Shown here one piece after another: positions 47,030 to 58,913 of a stretch of 64,000 bases of DNA. Positions within the stretch are counted from its first letter, which is position 1. Each line of letters opens with the position of its first letter. The notes beneath the pieces were generated by a model. It worked only from the letters and a program-made list of their open reading frames with translations. It did no database searches and was not told where the DNA came from. Made by a program: the position numbers and the translations under genes. This DNA comes from Leucogyrophana mollusca (taxonomy: Eukaryota > Basidiomycota > Agaricomycetes > Boletales): contig MU266339.1 of the NCBI GenBank assembly GCA_021014945.1, positions 124,001 through 188,000 on the forward strand, given 5' to 3'.

Positions 47030-48950
47030 CTACGGGAGTCTGTGATTCTCTGAAATAGAAGAACCAGCAACATCTACGTTGTCGACGTTTCCACTGGTGA
47101 CTGGTATTGTGGGTAATTCGAAGGTAGGAAGGCGCGAGGTGGGGCCAATTGGTTTCCTTGCGTTCAATCTGTACTGCCTGTCGGCGATGGGAGACAGGAT
47201 TGAGACGAAGGTACTTACACTGCGAGAACAGAGTTTACATAGCCTGTGAATTGGCTTGTAAAGATGATGTCTGCATGATATGCTTAATCCGATGGCTTAC
47301 ATTTGCTCGTAATCGGTCCGGGGAGAGAGATGTAGACTCCTGCGTTTGAAAAATACTAGACGGTGGAGGTCAAGCGCCAGTGAATCGGCGACAGGATGTT
47401 TACGGACCAGAATGATTATGATAATAGATGTGGTGCTGGGAATTGTATGGCCAGTGTGGCAAGAACGGACAAGCAGAAAATATAATCTTACCACTGAAGA
47501 AATCCCATATTGACAAATATGTTTGTGATGTTCTGGATTCGAGTTTCCGTTCTGAAGGACTTGAGTTGCCTCTAAATGGATGAATCCTTTTTTAAAACTC
47601 TCACCGATTGACTCCAGCTCGACTCGGGCGCAGGTAGAAGAAGACAGAGCCCGATATGAGCCCGTCGCATGCCACGCTTATTGCTTGGACAATGATCAGA
47701 TACTACACGACGGTGAGCAACGGTTAACTCTGGAACAGGAGATATCATCACCAGTAGGTTCGGTGGCGCCCAGGGATCGTGAGCACTATGATGTCGATGA
47801 GAAAAAAGCTCGAGAAATGAGTGCAGAAATGCCCACATGAGGAAGGTGGTGACTGTCACAGCCAAGCAACCGTCAGATCATGGTTACATAGATGCTGAGA
47901 ATTGGAACGAACTCAGTCCAAGCACTAACATCATGTGAGGAAGGCAGACTGAAGAAGTTACGGGGACGTACTCACCAAGCCGAGCAATCGCCATGAGACC
48001 CTTAGCACCGACATTGAGTAACAACTACTTTGAAGAGAATGAGTATGCTATGAATCTTACAATTGCTAACGTGACCAAAACGTTTCTGTTGCTTACTGCT
48101 CACAACGAATAAATTTGGGATCTGGGCAAGCAATCGATACTTACTTATCCACACCCGATGGCCATAAAACCTGGCAGTATGGAGTACAAAGTTAGTATCT
48201 GTAACAACAGCTCCACAGAACCCACCCTTGTGCAATAAAGGTTATAAAGAACTTGGCGCAGGATCATCAATTATTGCAGCGAAATGTGTGGCATTCGATG
48301 ACGTACAGCGCACAAAACTATCATCTGGAAACGTTTACTTAGTTGATAATCACAAACGGATCAAAAGGACTTGCGTTTGTTTGCCTGTCATCCCCGTTCG
48401 CCGAGGTTAGGTGTGGAAAGGCGGAGCAAACAACGTCCGACTTGCCACGGCGGTTGCATACGAGCACATGGTTGGCTTCGACGGCATTTTACAAGAAACC
48501 ACCACTCAGAAGCCGTGAATGCATATGTATGAAGGACGTCCAGGGTACTTTAAATTGGCAATTTTCGTCAGTACTTGGTGTGGGGGAATTCGACACACAA
48601 CACACAATATAAGGAGCACCTGGATGTCGATATATGTGTAGGTTATCAATATTTAGGGCTCCCAAGGGATGAATTGACACTTGCCAGATATTTTAAAGGC
48701 CGTTTGTCGTAAGGGAATGAGCGGCCATAATAATGATACTGACTCAAAGCAACACCGTACATGCTACTCGAAAGATTCCAAATTAGCCAAGCTGGGCGTG
48801 AGGAGCGCGACCCCTGGGCATGCCTACCCCAGCGATACAGAGAACCCTGCCCAAAATCCGTTTAATCCAATGTCACATTCAACTACTTGTAGTGATCAAC
48901 ATACCTACAAGCCCTGGAGCGTACGAGGGACGAGAGACGAAAGCAGACAT
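47030..48950 (-). CDS. Seven-helix membrane protein, DUF6534 family, copy B
   Basis: Paralogue of the neighbouring copy A. It starts at ATG 48950 with MSAFVSRPSYAPGLVG, then FSVSLGMYGVALSQYHYYG and RSFPYDKRPLKYL. Further matching exons are LHTYAFTASEWWFLVK, ARFYGHRVWIISNRNVLVTL, SVACDGLISGSVFFYLRPSR, RTETRIQNITNIFVNMGFLQ, TTSIIIIIL, YFSNAGVYISLPGPITSKC and YVNSVLAVLNARKPIGP. The end is SSISENHRLP at 47030. Intron positions match copy A, and the intron at 47436-47491 is 56 nt, as in copy A. No frame break was found, so both copies look functional, though the part around 47740-47930 could not be spliced with confidence. The C-terminal tail has diverged. Confidence 0.78.
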
Positions 48951-49737
48951 GCTTAGAGGTGGAAGTTTAGGGCTGCTGCTCTGCTACTTGATGCTCGTAC
49001 CAGAGGTATCTCCCCGGAGGGCGCCGTTATTAAAACCCGGAGCTTGACAATCGAGCCGGACCAGGACACCATGTTAAGATGGTGTGCATTCTAGCCAGGA
49101 GAAATCTTGGCTTCCGAACAGCGGGAGGAAAACTCGCTAAACAACTTAGTTGTACGCGGACCCTGGTTCAGGGCAAGCTTACTGCATCCATTGGGCGTCA
49201 AGCTGTCTGGGCGCAGAATACCTGACGAGGCCGGGGCGGTTCAATGATATCCAAAATTCATGACCATTACAAACCGAAAGGACCATAAAAAAAGGCCCAT
49301 CAGGGACATCAATGCGACCTCAGTGGAAGTCGAGTAACGCACCGTATGGATATACTTGCAAATCACATACATGTGTGCGTTCTTACCCAAGGAAACCGCA
49401 CGTAAGTGCACTAACGACATCAATGCATGAGGGTCAGCGCCGGACCGTCGATAGACGATCCCACGATCATTGTTGGGATGGTGACCATTCAATACCGAAG
49501 CATACTTAGAAAAGCATGCAACCAGCATCGAGCGGCACTCCACTGATGGCCCTACGTATGGTCGCATAAGGGGCTCAGTGGTCAACAGGGAAACAATCTG
49601 AACAAAACATAGTCAGGGCTGCTAAAGCATCTGCACAGGACACTCTTGGAATGAAAACAGTGTACAATGCTTCACGTACAAAATACAATCTTCAAGTTCC
49701 TCAATCTATCCATTCCCGTCGTTCGTGAGATGGCCAG
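48951..49737. other. Intergenic region, 0.8 kb
   Basis: Between the DUF6534 copy B start and the RIB4 stop. The 114-codon minus frame at 49241-49585 has no family resemblance. Nothing else is supported. Confidence 0.4.
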
Positions 49738-50440
<703 letters not shown>

Positions 50441-50605
50441 CGTGGTGTTATGTGAGCTGTTTGGCGTTGTTGGTCCCTCATGCAGAAATTTGGCGGGATT
50501 CGATTTGGATTGGCCGCCTTGCTTTCATGGCCAGAGCGTAGAAGTCCTTTCAGTTTAGACGGCTCAGAATCTACATCATAGATTTGGACCAGGATAAAGT
50601 AGGAA

Positions 50606-52379
50606 ATGGACGGAAATCTAGCAGGTATGGACTGGTGACCGATTTTCAGTGGGAGATAGCTCTGACCTTGGTCTGCAGCAACCTATACCCTGGTGTATGC
50701 CTTTCTCAAGAATCGGTCTCATACAAAAGCTGCAGACGCTTTAAAAAAGGCTGCAAAGGATGTTGTTATCCTGAAAGATGACATCGAGTCCTCGTCGCCC
50801 TCGTTAGACGCCATCATCGAAGAGTGGAAAGCATTCAAGAGTGCGGAGAAAGCAGCGTGAGTGATTGAAATTTGGACATCCTTCGCGTTTTTGTGTGGAC
50901 TTGAATATAGGGATGACTCCAGCTCTGATTCAGATTGTGAGTCGTCATTGCTCCTGGCCGCTTCTTGCTCTTGTAATTAACGGTTCCTTAAAGCGTCATC
51001 AGATGATTCAAGTGACGATTCAAACTCTTCCGAAAGTGCAGAAGACGACTCAGGTAAGTTTTCTATGTCTGTGATTCAGCATCCACCGACTCTTGTAGAC
51101 TCGGACGATTCCTCAAGTGACAGCGATGGAGAAACCGACAAGGTCGTAGAGCCTGCACCAGCCAAGTCGAAAACCGTTGTGCAAGTCGAGCGAGACACCA
51201 GCGTGACGTTGTCTTCTGGTGCGGACACCTTGTTTATTAAATGTACCCACCGTCTGATACGAGTCGTAAATAGCTGAAGAGACGAAGGGCAAGAAACAGA
51301 GCAAGACTGCCTCTAAGAAAGTAGCGAAGACCGAGGACGAGGACTCCAGCTCAGATTCCTCAGACTCCAGTTCCAGTGCGACAGAGACTAAGGCCAAGAA
51401 GTCTATCAAATTTGCAGAGAAGTCGAAGCAGAACGAAGAGTCTGACTCGAGTTCAGATTCGTCAGATTCGAACTCCAGTGAAGAGGAGACTACAAAGAAG
51501 TCTACCGAAGCCGCGAAGAAAGCAAAGTCGAGTTCAGACTCAAGCTCGGACGAATCCGATGACGGCGAGGCGGAGGACTCCAGTTCAAGTTCTTCAGACT
51601 CGGACTCTGATGACTCGTCAGAATCTGAGAACGATGCGAAGAAGGCCGCCGCAAAGAAAAAGGCCAAAAAACCCAATTCCTCTAGCTCCAGTTCCTCCGA
51701 TGATTCTGATTCTGATTCTGATTCTGACGGAGAAGATGCTAAGAAGGTCATCACAACAAAAGTTGCAAAACCGGCTAGCTCCAGCTCGTCGGATTCCTCG
51801 TCAGACGAAGAGGATGAAGAGAAACCAGCTGTCGCATCCTCCAGCTCGAGCTCTTCCAGTTCTTCTGCTCCCTCTGAGCCTCCGGCGCCCGCGAGAGACG
51901 ACGTCCAGGTTGTCAAGAAGCGACGGACGACGGACAGCGGGTCTGCAGTCGTTACTGCCGTTATATCCACAGATCGCGACACCAACGTCGCGGTGTCAGT
52001 GTCCAGCAAGGGGAACGGCAATGGAAAACAGCCGCGGAAGACAAATGAGCGCTTCTCGCGGATAAAGCCTCAAAATCTACCGACCGAGCATATGTTTGAC
52101 AACGGATATGAGGCCAAGGTGGGGTCCTTTACATCGTAGATTCGCACGCGAACTCATGAGCACAAACAGGGCGGCACATCTAACGATTATGGAGAGCGTG
52201 CTCATCGAGACCTGATCGTTACCCGTGGACAAGGGTTCAGGAAGGAGAAGAACAAGAAGAAGCGAGGAAGTTATCGCGGTGGGGAGATTACTGTGAGTGT
52301 TTCGATCTTGTTTGCAGATTCGCGCTTACATCTGGACTTGAAACAGATGCAAACCCATAGCATCAAATTTAGCTACTAG
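50606..52379 (+). CDS. SRP40: Nucleolar SRP40/Nopp140-like protein
   Basis: Nucleolar chaperone-like protein linked to snoRNP function. A 19-nt first exon (MDGNLA) splices to a LisH-type helix pair (TYTLVYAFLKNRSHTKAADA). The middle, about 300 residues, is a long series of Ser/Asp/Glu runs separated by Lys-rich linkers, ideal casein kinase 2 sites. The C-terminal SRP40 domain is clear: RFSRIKPQNLPTEHMFDNGY, EAKGGTSNDYGERAHRDLIV, TRGQGFRKEKNKKKRGSYRG, and GEITMQTHSIKF at the end. Several small introns cut the acidic part. One (about 51222-51281, GTGCGG...AAATAG) removes an in-frame stop. The stop TAG (52377-52379) shares two bases with the stop codon of the convergent sirtuin gene. Length is about 440 residues. 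Confidence 0.93.
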
Positions 52380-53513
52380 GGCGAACACGCCTCATTCGTT
52401 GATCCAGCCAAATTACTTCGGCTTTTAATAGAATAATCATGGTAAATGACTTTCAAGGGTTCGTGCTGGAACATATCAGTCAATGGAAGAAGATGGTTTC
52501 TCTTGGGGACGTACTCTGACTGGCGCCCGAACAGAGCCATCGGCAAAGTTTCCTCACAAGGTCCCAGGAAGTAAAAGTCATCTTGCTCCTCTTCTTCGCC
52601 TGCGGGCTCTATATTGAAGACCGCCACTTTCCCCCCATTATCGGACACCTCCTGGGCGTACCCGGCTGCCGGATAAACCTGCAAAAACAATACGTAGACT
52701 GTTCCGACCTGCCATATGTCACGCACCACTGAAGATGTCCCGATGACCAGAATCAAATCGGCGACACGGATAACACGGTCTATCCTCTCAGCATGTAGGA
52801 TGTTTTCCCCGAACCAAACAACACCCGGTCGCAACAGACCGCCACAGGGCGCCGAGCAACGGGGAAGCTGCTCCAAAGGGATGTGAGCTTCATCACGGTT
52901 GACAACGAGGTCTTCCGTGCCAGCAAGGGCTGGACAGATTGGACTGTCGTTATTGGGTTTTCGTTCACCGCAGGCCGTGCAGATCGTCTCCATCAAACGT
53001 CCGTGCATCTCGATCACTGTCGGCTCGGCCCCCGGATCTACCTGTTGCAACGCACGGGTGCTGAGACCATCGATGTTTTGGGTGATGAGCGTGAAGTTTG
53101 CATCTGGCGCTACGAGCTGGCGGTGCTCTGGAATTGAGAGCATTGCAAGAGCCAAGTGAGCGGGGTTGGGTCTGGCTTTGTTCACTCTGTGTCTACGCTG
53201 TCAGTGTCTGTGGCACAAGCAGCCTCCCTACTGACACTTCTCTGCGGTAGTGGTAGAACTGCCACACACGGCTCGGGTTTTCTTCGAACGCCTCTGGGGT
53301 TGCGAGTTCCACAGCATTATGCGTTCGCCAGAAACCTCCCGCCCCACGAAAAGTCGGGATACCTGGCGAGGGCGGATGAGATGCGGCATCACCTGAACCA
53401 GACCTTTCAAGTTTACCTGACGCTGCAGAAAGACCTGCCCCGGCGATAGCGATGATGTTTTTACTTTCCCTGAGAACAGTTCGAAATGCCCGCACGTCAC
53501 TTAGAGGTGGCAT
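52376..53513 (-). CDS. SIRT5-like NAD-dependent protein deacylase (class III sirtuin)
   Basis: Removes acyl groups from lysines using NAD. Four exons from ATG 53513, about 325 residues. Motifs: [15 protein letters not shown], then [12 protein letters not shown] after the first intron, [15 protein letters not shown] and VIEMHGRL with the catalytic His. The zinc site has CTACGERK and [19 protein letters not shown], and the NAD site is [20 protein letters not shown]. In the second exon [10 protein letters not shown] keeps the Tyr and Arg that in human SIRT5 bind malonyl or succinyl groups, so desuccinylase activity is likely. The 48-nt intron inside GTSSV-VYPAA is a multiple of three without stops. 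The last 40 residues do not resemble the family. No mitochondrial leader is evident. Confidence 0.92.
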
Positions 53514-53869
53514 GTTCTGATCTGAGACTTATGAGTCGACTCCGTGCCAATCTGAGGTGCGTTTGTGTGACGACTGCTAACCGAGAATGGGGATAAGTCG
53601 TCGGTTTCTAGTCCAGTTTGTGATGAGAGCAATGCTTGTGGCCGCTGACTTTAAGATCTCGCAACTACAGGCACGGTTGGACCTCTACTGTACCTACGCA
53701 GTGCAGGCTATGCTGATTGACGTCCGTAACCAGTGAATTCGGGCTGGCCGGTGGTCTCGAGCTTCCTTGAAAAGATTGTCAGTATTTACCTTGTCGGATC
53801 CCGAGTCTTGTTGGCGTTCTTGATCTCCGTCACAACAACCATTCCCTTATTACAGCGAAGAACATCGAT
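53514..53869. other. Divergent promoter of the sirtuin and hydrolase genes
   Basis: A 356-bp spacer with both starts pointing outward. No coding region or clear regulatory repeat was seen. Confidence 0.4.
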
Positions 53870-55139
53870 ATGGGGAGTTTCTTGAGAATCACAGTTCCGG
53901 ACGGTACAGAACTGGCTTACGAGGTCCTTGGATCCCAGCATGCTGGAGTCGCGCTCCCTCTGGTGCTTATAGGTGGGATGACCTCGTGCCGGGGTGACTG
54001 GGAACCTTTTAGCTCTCGAATCGCAGCCAGTCGTCCAGGTATGTTTCGTAACCGACTTCATGAAAGTGATAGCATGTACTCAAAGCGTCCACAGTCTTAA
54101 TATATGACCACAGGTGAGAGACTTCATGTATTGCCCTCGAATGTTTGGCCCCAGGGGCCAGCGCTGACAAGCTAGCGAAATCAAAGGGGGATGGGCGACT
54201 CTACCCGGCGGAAAGACGACCCTTTCACGATTGAAACTCTTGCACGAGACCTATATCACCTTTTGCAGTCGCTAGGCTGGAAGGAACTAGCATTGTGCGG
54301 CCATTCGATGGGAGGTCTGTGTTTCTACCGTGACTGATGATATCCTCATAATACTTACAAGCGGCCCAAGGCATCATTGCCCAGCAGCTCCTTTTCCTTC
54401 CCTATCACCCCACCAAGCCCACACCCCTGCCGTTCCGCATCTCCCATGTGGTGCTCTCGATGACTTTGGCCAAGCCCATCCGCGACCCTCGTTACGGCGT
54501 GAAGTTCGCGCCACGGCCATCGGGCCAGCTGACAGCCGAGCAGGTCAAGTCTGTCGTGCACCAGACCATGGCGGCCGATTTTGATCCCGAATGGTGGGCT
54601 GACGAGGCGAATCAGGGCAGGATAGAGGAGCTAGTTACCCGGGGGCTTTTTGGCAGGTGAGCTGGAGAGCATTTCTTATTTGTGACATGCCCTGACGATG
54701 TGCTTAGGCCTTTCAGAACGATCAGTATGTGACTGCTGTCATTCAGGTCGACAACATTTGTACTGACATCTTTTACACGGTAGTGCAACAGAAAAAAGCG
54801 GTTTGTAACATATGCGATTTGATGCCTGACATGTTGTTCTGACCTGGTGCTGATCAGGCCTCGCAGTTTAACTTTGGCGACCTTCATTCCAAGCTATCGC
54901 AGGACACGCAGTTTCTGGTCGTCCGCGGCGAGCTCGACCAAATCATACCCTTCTCCGACGACTTGCTCACGTCTATACCCTGGGCAAAATTGGTCCCAAC
55001 TGGTACTCTTCCCGGCGAGGTTCCACACTATCGCTTTGGGCACCATTGGATTGAATACTTCGACACCGAGATGTGGAGGAACGTTATAGAGGTGTTTTTG
55101 CAGACCACTGGGGGTGAAACGGCCAAAGCACGACTTTGA
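53870..55139 (+). CDS. Alpha/beta hydrolase
   Basis: Serine hydrolase of the alpha/beta fold; substrate unknown. Several exons from ATG 53870, about 330 residues. It starts MGSFLRITVPDGTELAYEVL then LPLVLIGGMTSCRGDWEPF. The strand-beta4 motif VLIYDHRGMGDSTR is assembled across two introns. The nucleophile elbow is LALCGHSMGG. The acid and base follow as FLVVRGELDQIIPFSD and PHYRFGHHWIEYF. The order and spacing fit epoxide hydrolase/esterase-type members. The cap region (54392-54656) is in one exon. Two tiny exons around 54708-54800 (PFRTI; QQKKA) are the weakest part of the model. The catalytic triad appears complete. It is divergent from the sirtuin gene and tail to tail with the TilS-like gene. 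Confidence 0.85.
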
Positions 55140-55178
55140 CCAGCTCATCTGAGGTACAGACTCTTGGTCTATTATTGT

Positions 55179-57085
55179 CTATATGGCGTCTAGTATCCGT
55201 ATCCACTCCATTGCGATCCATGGTCGGCTTCCTTCCGCATGACGACAACTACCATCGCTATCAAGCGTTGCCAGTTCAATGTCTGGGTGTTCTGACTGAC
55301 GCAGGATCACTCGAGGCCAACAAAATCGAGAAAAGGGGAGTATCCGAACGGTAGCTAATGCCTTCCTGTCGAGGTGTAACCTGCGAGTTTTTAGCACTTC
55401 CATGATACTGTCCGGAAGCTGGCGCAGGTCGAAACGCAAGAGAAAACGGCAGTCAAATAACACCTCCAGGATTCCGCCATCGTTTTTGCCCAGTATCATT
55501 TTCCGCTGAGCAGAAACGAGTCGATCGGTAATATCAATGTCAACGTCCGAGGGAAACTCGACTTCCTGAGTCTTGTTCGCGGCCGACAAGGGGAGTCTTG
55601 ATGCGAGCCACGCAAACCTATCACCTGGTTGTAATTTGCACTTCAAGTATTGATCTCCAATCCTAACGGGCCGCTCCGCATTGAATATGGCGGGAGACCA
55701 GAGGACACCGCTTCCAGCAGTGAACGGTTTGAGTGGAGTAGCAAATGGGTCACGCGTCCACAGGTTGTTGATGATGCGTCGAATGCTGGCGGATCGGCGA
55801 TTGCCGTCCGCACGGACTGATCCCCAGGGATAGCAGGATATGTAACGCATGATTCGGAGGACTAGAGCTGATTGGACTGTGGGATCGGCGATGGCGGAAA
55901 GGCTGTGTGTTGAGAGGAGGAATGTGCTTGGAGGCGAGGGGAGGGTATGCTTCTTGATGAGGGTGGTTACTGTGGGCGCTGTAAGTGAAATGCGGGGGTG
56001 AGGGAAGGAAGAGGACCTTGGGCGTCGATATCTTCGACACGGGAAGCCAGGACTTTGACTGCTCCTCGGAGTTGTTCGCGCCCCCCTGAAACGTCCATCA
56101 CCGTGCTTTGAAGCTGTGCGCTTGCAGTTTTGATACTTTCGAGGGATCTTATGATGTCAGGAGAGAGCACGCCAAAATCAATAGGTGAAACTGTTGTCGT
56201 GTCAGATGAGAGTGACTCCTCCTGATCGAGCATCTGGCGAATAGCATTCCTGAGTGTGATCCCTGGCTGGAAGTTCGTCGGATCATTGACATACTCCAGT
56301 CTATTCTCCTCACACGTCGCCAAGATTCTATCCTGCGACCCCGTCAGCAATCACCTACTACCCAGTACCCCGCTTGCTCACCTTCCTGACTTCCAGAAAC
56401 GGCCGGATGATCCACCGTCTCATCCCTTCAAGCCCCGAGTACCCCAGGGCATGCTCATCCGCGGTGAGGCCCATGCCCCACCGCCGACACCGCCGCATGC
56501 CTCCTGCGCCGAGTTCGGTCGTCCCGCGTGCGAGGCGCATCAGTGATGTCTCCACTTGATCGTCTGCATGGTGCCCAAGAGCGATCGTGTCCGCCCCGAC
56601 GCGCGTCAAACCGCCGAAGAGTACATGATATCGCGCCGTGCGAGCATGGTGTTCCACGAATTCACCGGCGACGGGCTTCGGCGGGAATGGCGGGGACGAC
56701 CATGGGACGTGAAGGGTTAGGTGTTCAACACCCATGGAAGACGCGTTAGTGGATGCCCTTGTGGCCATGGACGTCGATGCGGCTTGAAGGTCGTGGTTGA
56801 CCGCCATGGATATGACTGATGGGGGTAGTGGCTTGCTAGTCCTCGTCCGAGTCGACTCACCTGTCAATAAACGGTTGATGAGAAAGAGCAGACAGGTCGA
56901 ATCCGGACCACCCGAATTTCCGACCACTGTAGACGGGAATTAAGATCTGCTTCGCCCATGGGAGAAAGGGCAGGGAGCGCACCGAGCTTGGAGTGGGGTG
57001 ACCATCCTGTGGGAGGCGTGCATCTCATGAACATTTGAAAAAACTCATTTCTGGATATGGGCGCGGCCGCTGCGCGGAATGGCAT
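55179..57085 (-). CDS. tRNA(Ile)-lysidine synthase (TilS-type PP-loop protein)
   Basis: Converts wobble cytidine-34 of tRNA(Ile, CAU) to lysidine so that it reads AUA; in fungi this is expected in mitochondria. Four exons: 56983-57085, 56382-56926, 56017-56332 and 55179-55978; 587 residues. Exon 1 (MPFRAAAAPISRNEFFQMFM) could serve in import. It joins to KLVVGNSGGPDSTCLLFLIN, the PP-loop. Family motifs follow: ISMAVNHDLQ, EHHARTARYHVLFGG, DTIALGHHADDQVETSLMRL and RWIIRPFLEVRKDRILATCE, then YVNDPTNFQPGITLRNAIR. The long C-terminal half is poorly conserved. The third intron is only 38 nt with the uncommon donor GTCCTC, so that junction is less sure. Two other wobble-base enzymes (MTU1, ELP3) lie at the left end of the window. 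Confidence 0.9.
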
Positions 57086-58913
57086 GGCTCCCTCTATGGT
57101 GTTGCGTCACGGGCACCCTCTCTAAGTCGCCTGTAGACTGTAAGGCGTCGGGGAATGCCAGGATCGCAGATGTTCACTTCTTCGGTAGACGGAACGTTTC
57201 CAACAGGTCTGTTTACTGAAAGGACGACTGGAGGGCTCTCTAGAACTTGAAAGTCAGAAGACTTCAGAGCAAATTGGAGTTAGCGCATCGATGAGGTTAG
57301 GGTTATCCCTAACCCTACGGCCCGGCTTCCGGAGCAGTGCTATTCTTTGATTCGTGAACACGACCATCATTATTGTGGGGGTAGGCGGCTGACATCCGCT
57401 GTCAGGTAACCTGTGTAGTATCCCTGCTTTCAACAACGTGCCTTACACGGTTTCGCCATAGTGATGCTGTGCCGACTGTGAGAAGACCAGACATCATGCA
57501 CAAGCATCAGAATTTACAAGCAATACCCTCGGTCCTGGTACAAAGAGTAGCCCCTAGAGCTTGGGCTCACGGGTCGCCGACCTTGAGAGGACCGAATTTG
57601 AGTGCATATGCTACTGCACTTAGACCAGACTCCGTGTCGGATAAGACAGGATAAGACCCGGGTATGTGGATGACAGATATAGCTGCGATACCGCTGGAGA
57701 CATTGTATGCCGAGGTGGAGTACTGCGGCGCAGGGGTGTGTTGGTCGCAGCAGGACACATCCGAGTTGATAAAAATACCACTTCCAGGCGTTTGAGCCCA
57801 CTAAGGCATTGCAAATCTTATCTGCAAATCACCTCTATCAAACAGTATTTCAGCATACTTGGATTTACATGCTTTGGTTCACTGTCTAGAGAGTTCATGT
57901 GATAACAGATGATTGGCATTAGGGAGGCTGGCCACAAGTGAGGTACACTGAGAGGAACTTACCTGAATCCCACAAGCACCCTCTGGGTTCATGTGTCCAT
58001 ATGTTTCCCTTTGTGTGGTTTCTTCTGGGAGGCTTCTGCTTGCCGTATCTGATGTGCTAGCCCCATCGTGTCGCCGCGGAGATGATAGAACAGTCGAAAC
58101 CGTGAATTTGATCTGCTAGTCTGGGGCGATCATCGTCCTTTGCTCGCGATAATCAAGCACTCAACCTTCTCGGTGCATCATATGTTCGGATGGCCGGGAG
58201 ACACGAATCCTGTGCGGGCGCTAGTCGGGTTCTTTCGAGCTTTGGGCTTCGGTTCTCCTTCACCTCCGGGTCCTATCTGCAGCAGAGCTTTTTGCGGATT
58301 CTTTCGTTTGCAATTACTTACTGTGCTACTGGCCTTAAATTTTTTTGAAGAGCTCCCGGGGCCGACAGCTGGTGTTGTTCTTTCACGCGGGTCTCGGAAA
58401 CATGACACGAATCGATATTTCATCTCACCTAAAACACCCCTGAAGGAGCCGTCACGGGGACCCCGGGTATCATTTCCCTCTTTGGAATCTTCGCACAAGA
58501 GGCGCACTGACGTTGAAACTCGAAAAGTCAGGTGCATTCTTCACCAGCGACAAATGCCATGTACAGACGCTAAACCGGGACGCGTTATTCTCCCGAATTC
58601 ACGCTCGAAAATTGGCCTGTGTATTCCGCAGCTGAGTCCTGGAATAGCCTTTTCGCATTCCGGTGCTGAGCATCTTATGGGGTCCTTCTCGAGCGATATC
58701 ACCGCCCTTGTAGGCTCGGGGTCTGTACCGTGTTCTCGTTATAATCCAATCACGTACCACGTTTGATGGAGGGTCCAATTCAACTTAAAACCTGGTCGTC
58801 TGCCACGGCCTATTGTTTGCTTTTTAACCCGTCTCTTACCACCATCGTCTCCCGCCTTTATCCTCGTCCAAAACCTTACATTTCACCTGAAGATATTCTT
58901 ACTTTCGCCTGCC
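57086..58913. other. Intergenic region, 1.8 kb
   Basis: Divergent promoter region between the TilS-like gene and the membrane protein gene. A 208-codon plus-strand frame (58140-58766) is the largest feature, but its composition and lack of family resemblance do not support a gene. A small telomere-like inverted repeat is listed separately. Confidence 0.4.
57295..57316. repeat. Telomere-like inverted repeat
   Basis: The sequence ggttagggttatccctaaccct places TTAGGG and CCCTAA head to head around TTAT. TTAGGG is the usual fungal telomere unit. Only one to two units per side are present, so this may be chance. Confidence 0.6.

Noticed and set aside
47436..47491. Suspected loss of a splice acceptor in DUF6534 copy B
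   Set aside because: At first copy A seemed to use an earlier AG. Using the later AG gives 56-nt introns in both copies with matching frames, so there is no difference.
51113..52021. 302-codon minus-strand frame rich in Ser and Glu
   Set aside because: It is the mirror of the Ser/Asp codon runs of SRP40; long antisense frames arise from that composition. SRP40 itself has clear family motifs.
57295..57316. True telomere or subtelomere
   Set aside because: Only one to two TTAGGG units per side, with ordinary housekeeping genes on both sides.
58140..58766. 208-codon plus-strand frame
   Set aside because: Mixed, low-pattern composition, no domain, no gene-like flanks; sits in a normal promoter region.
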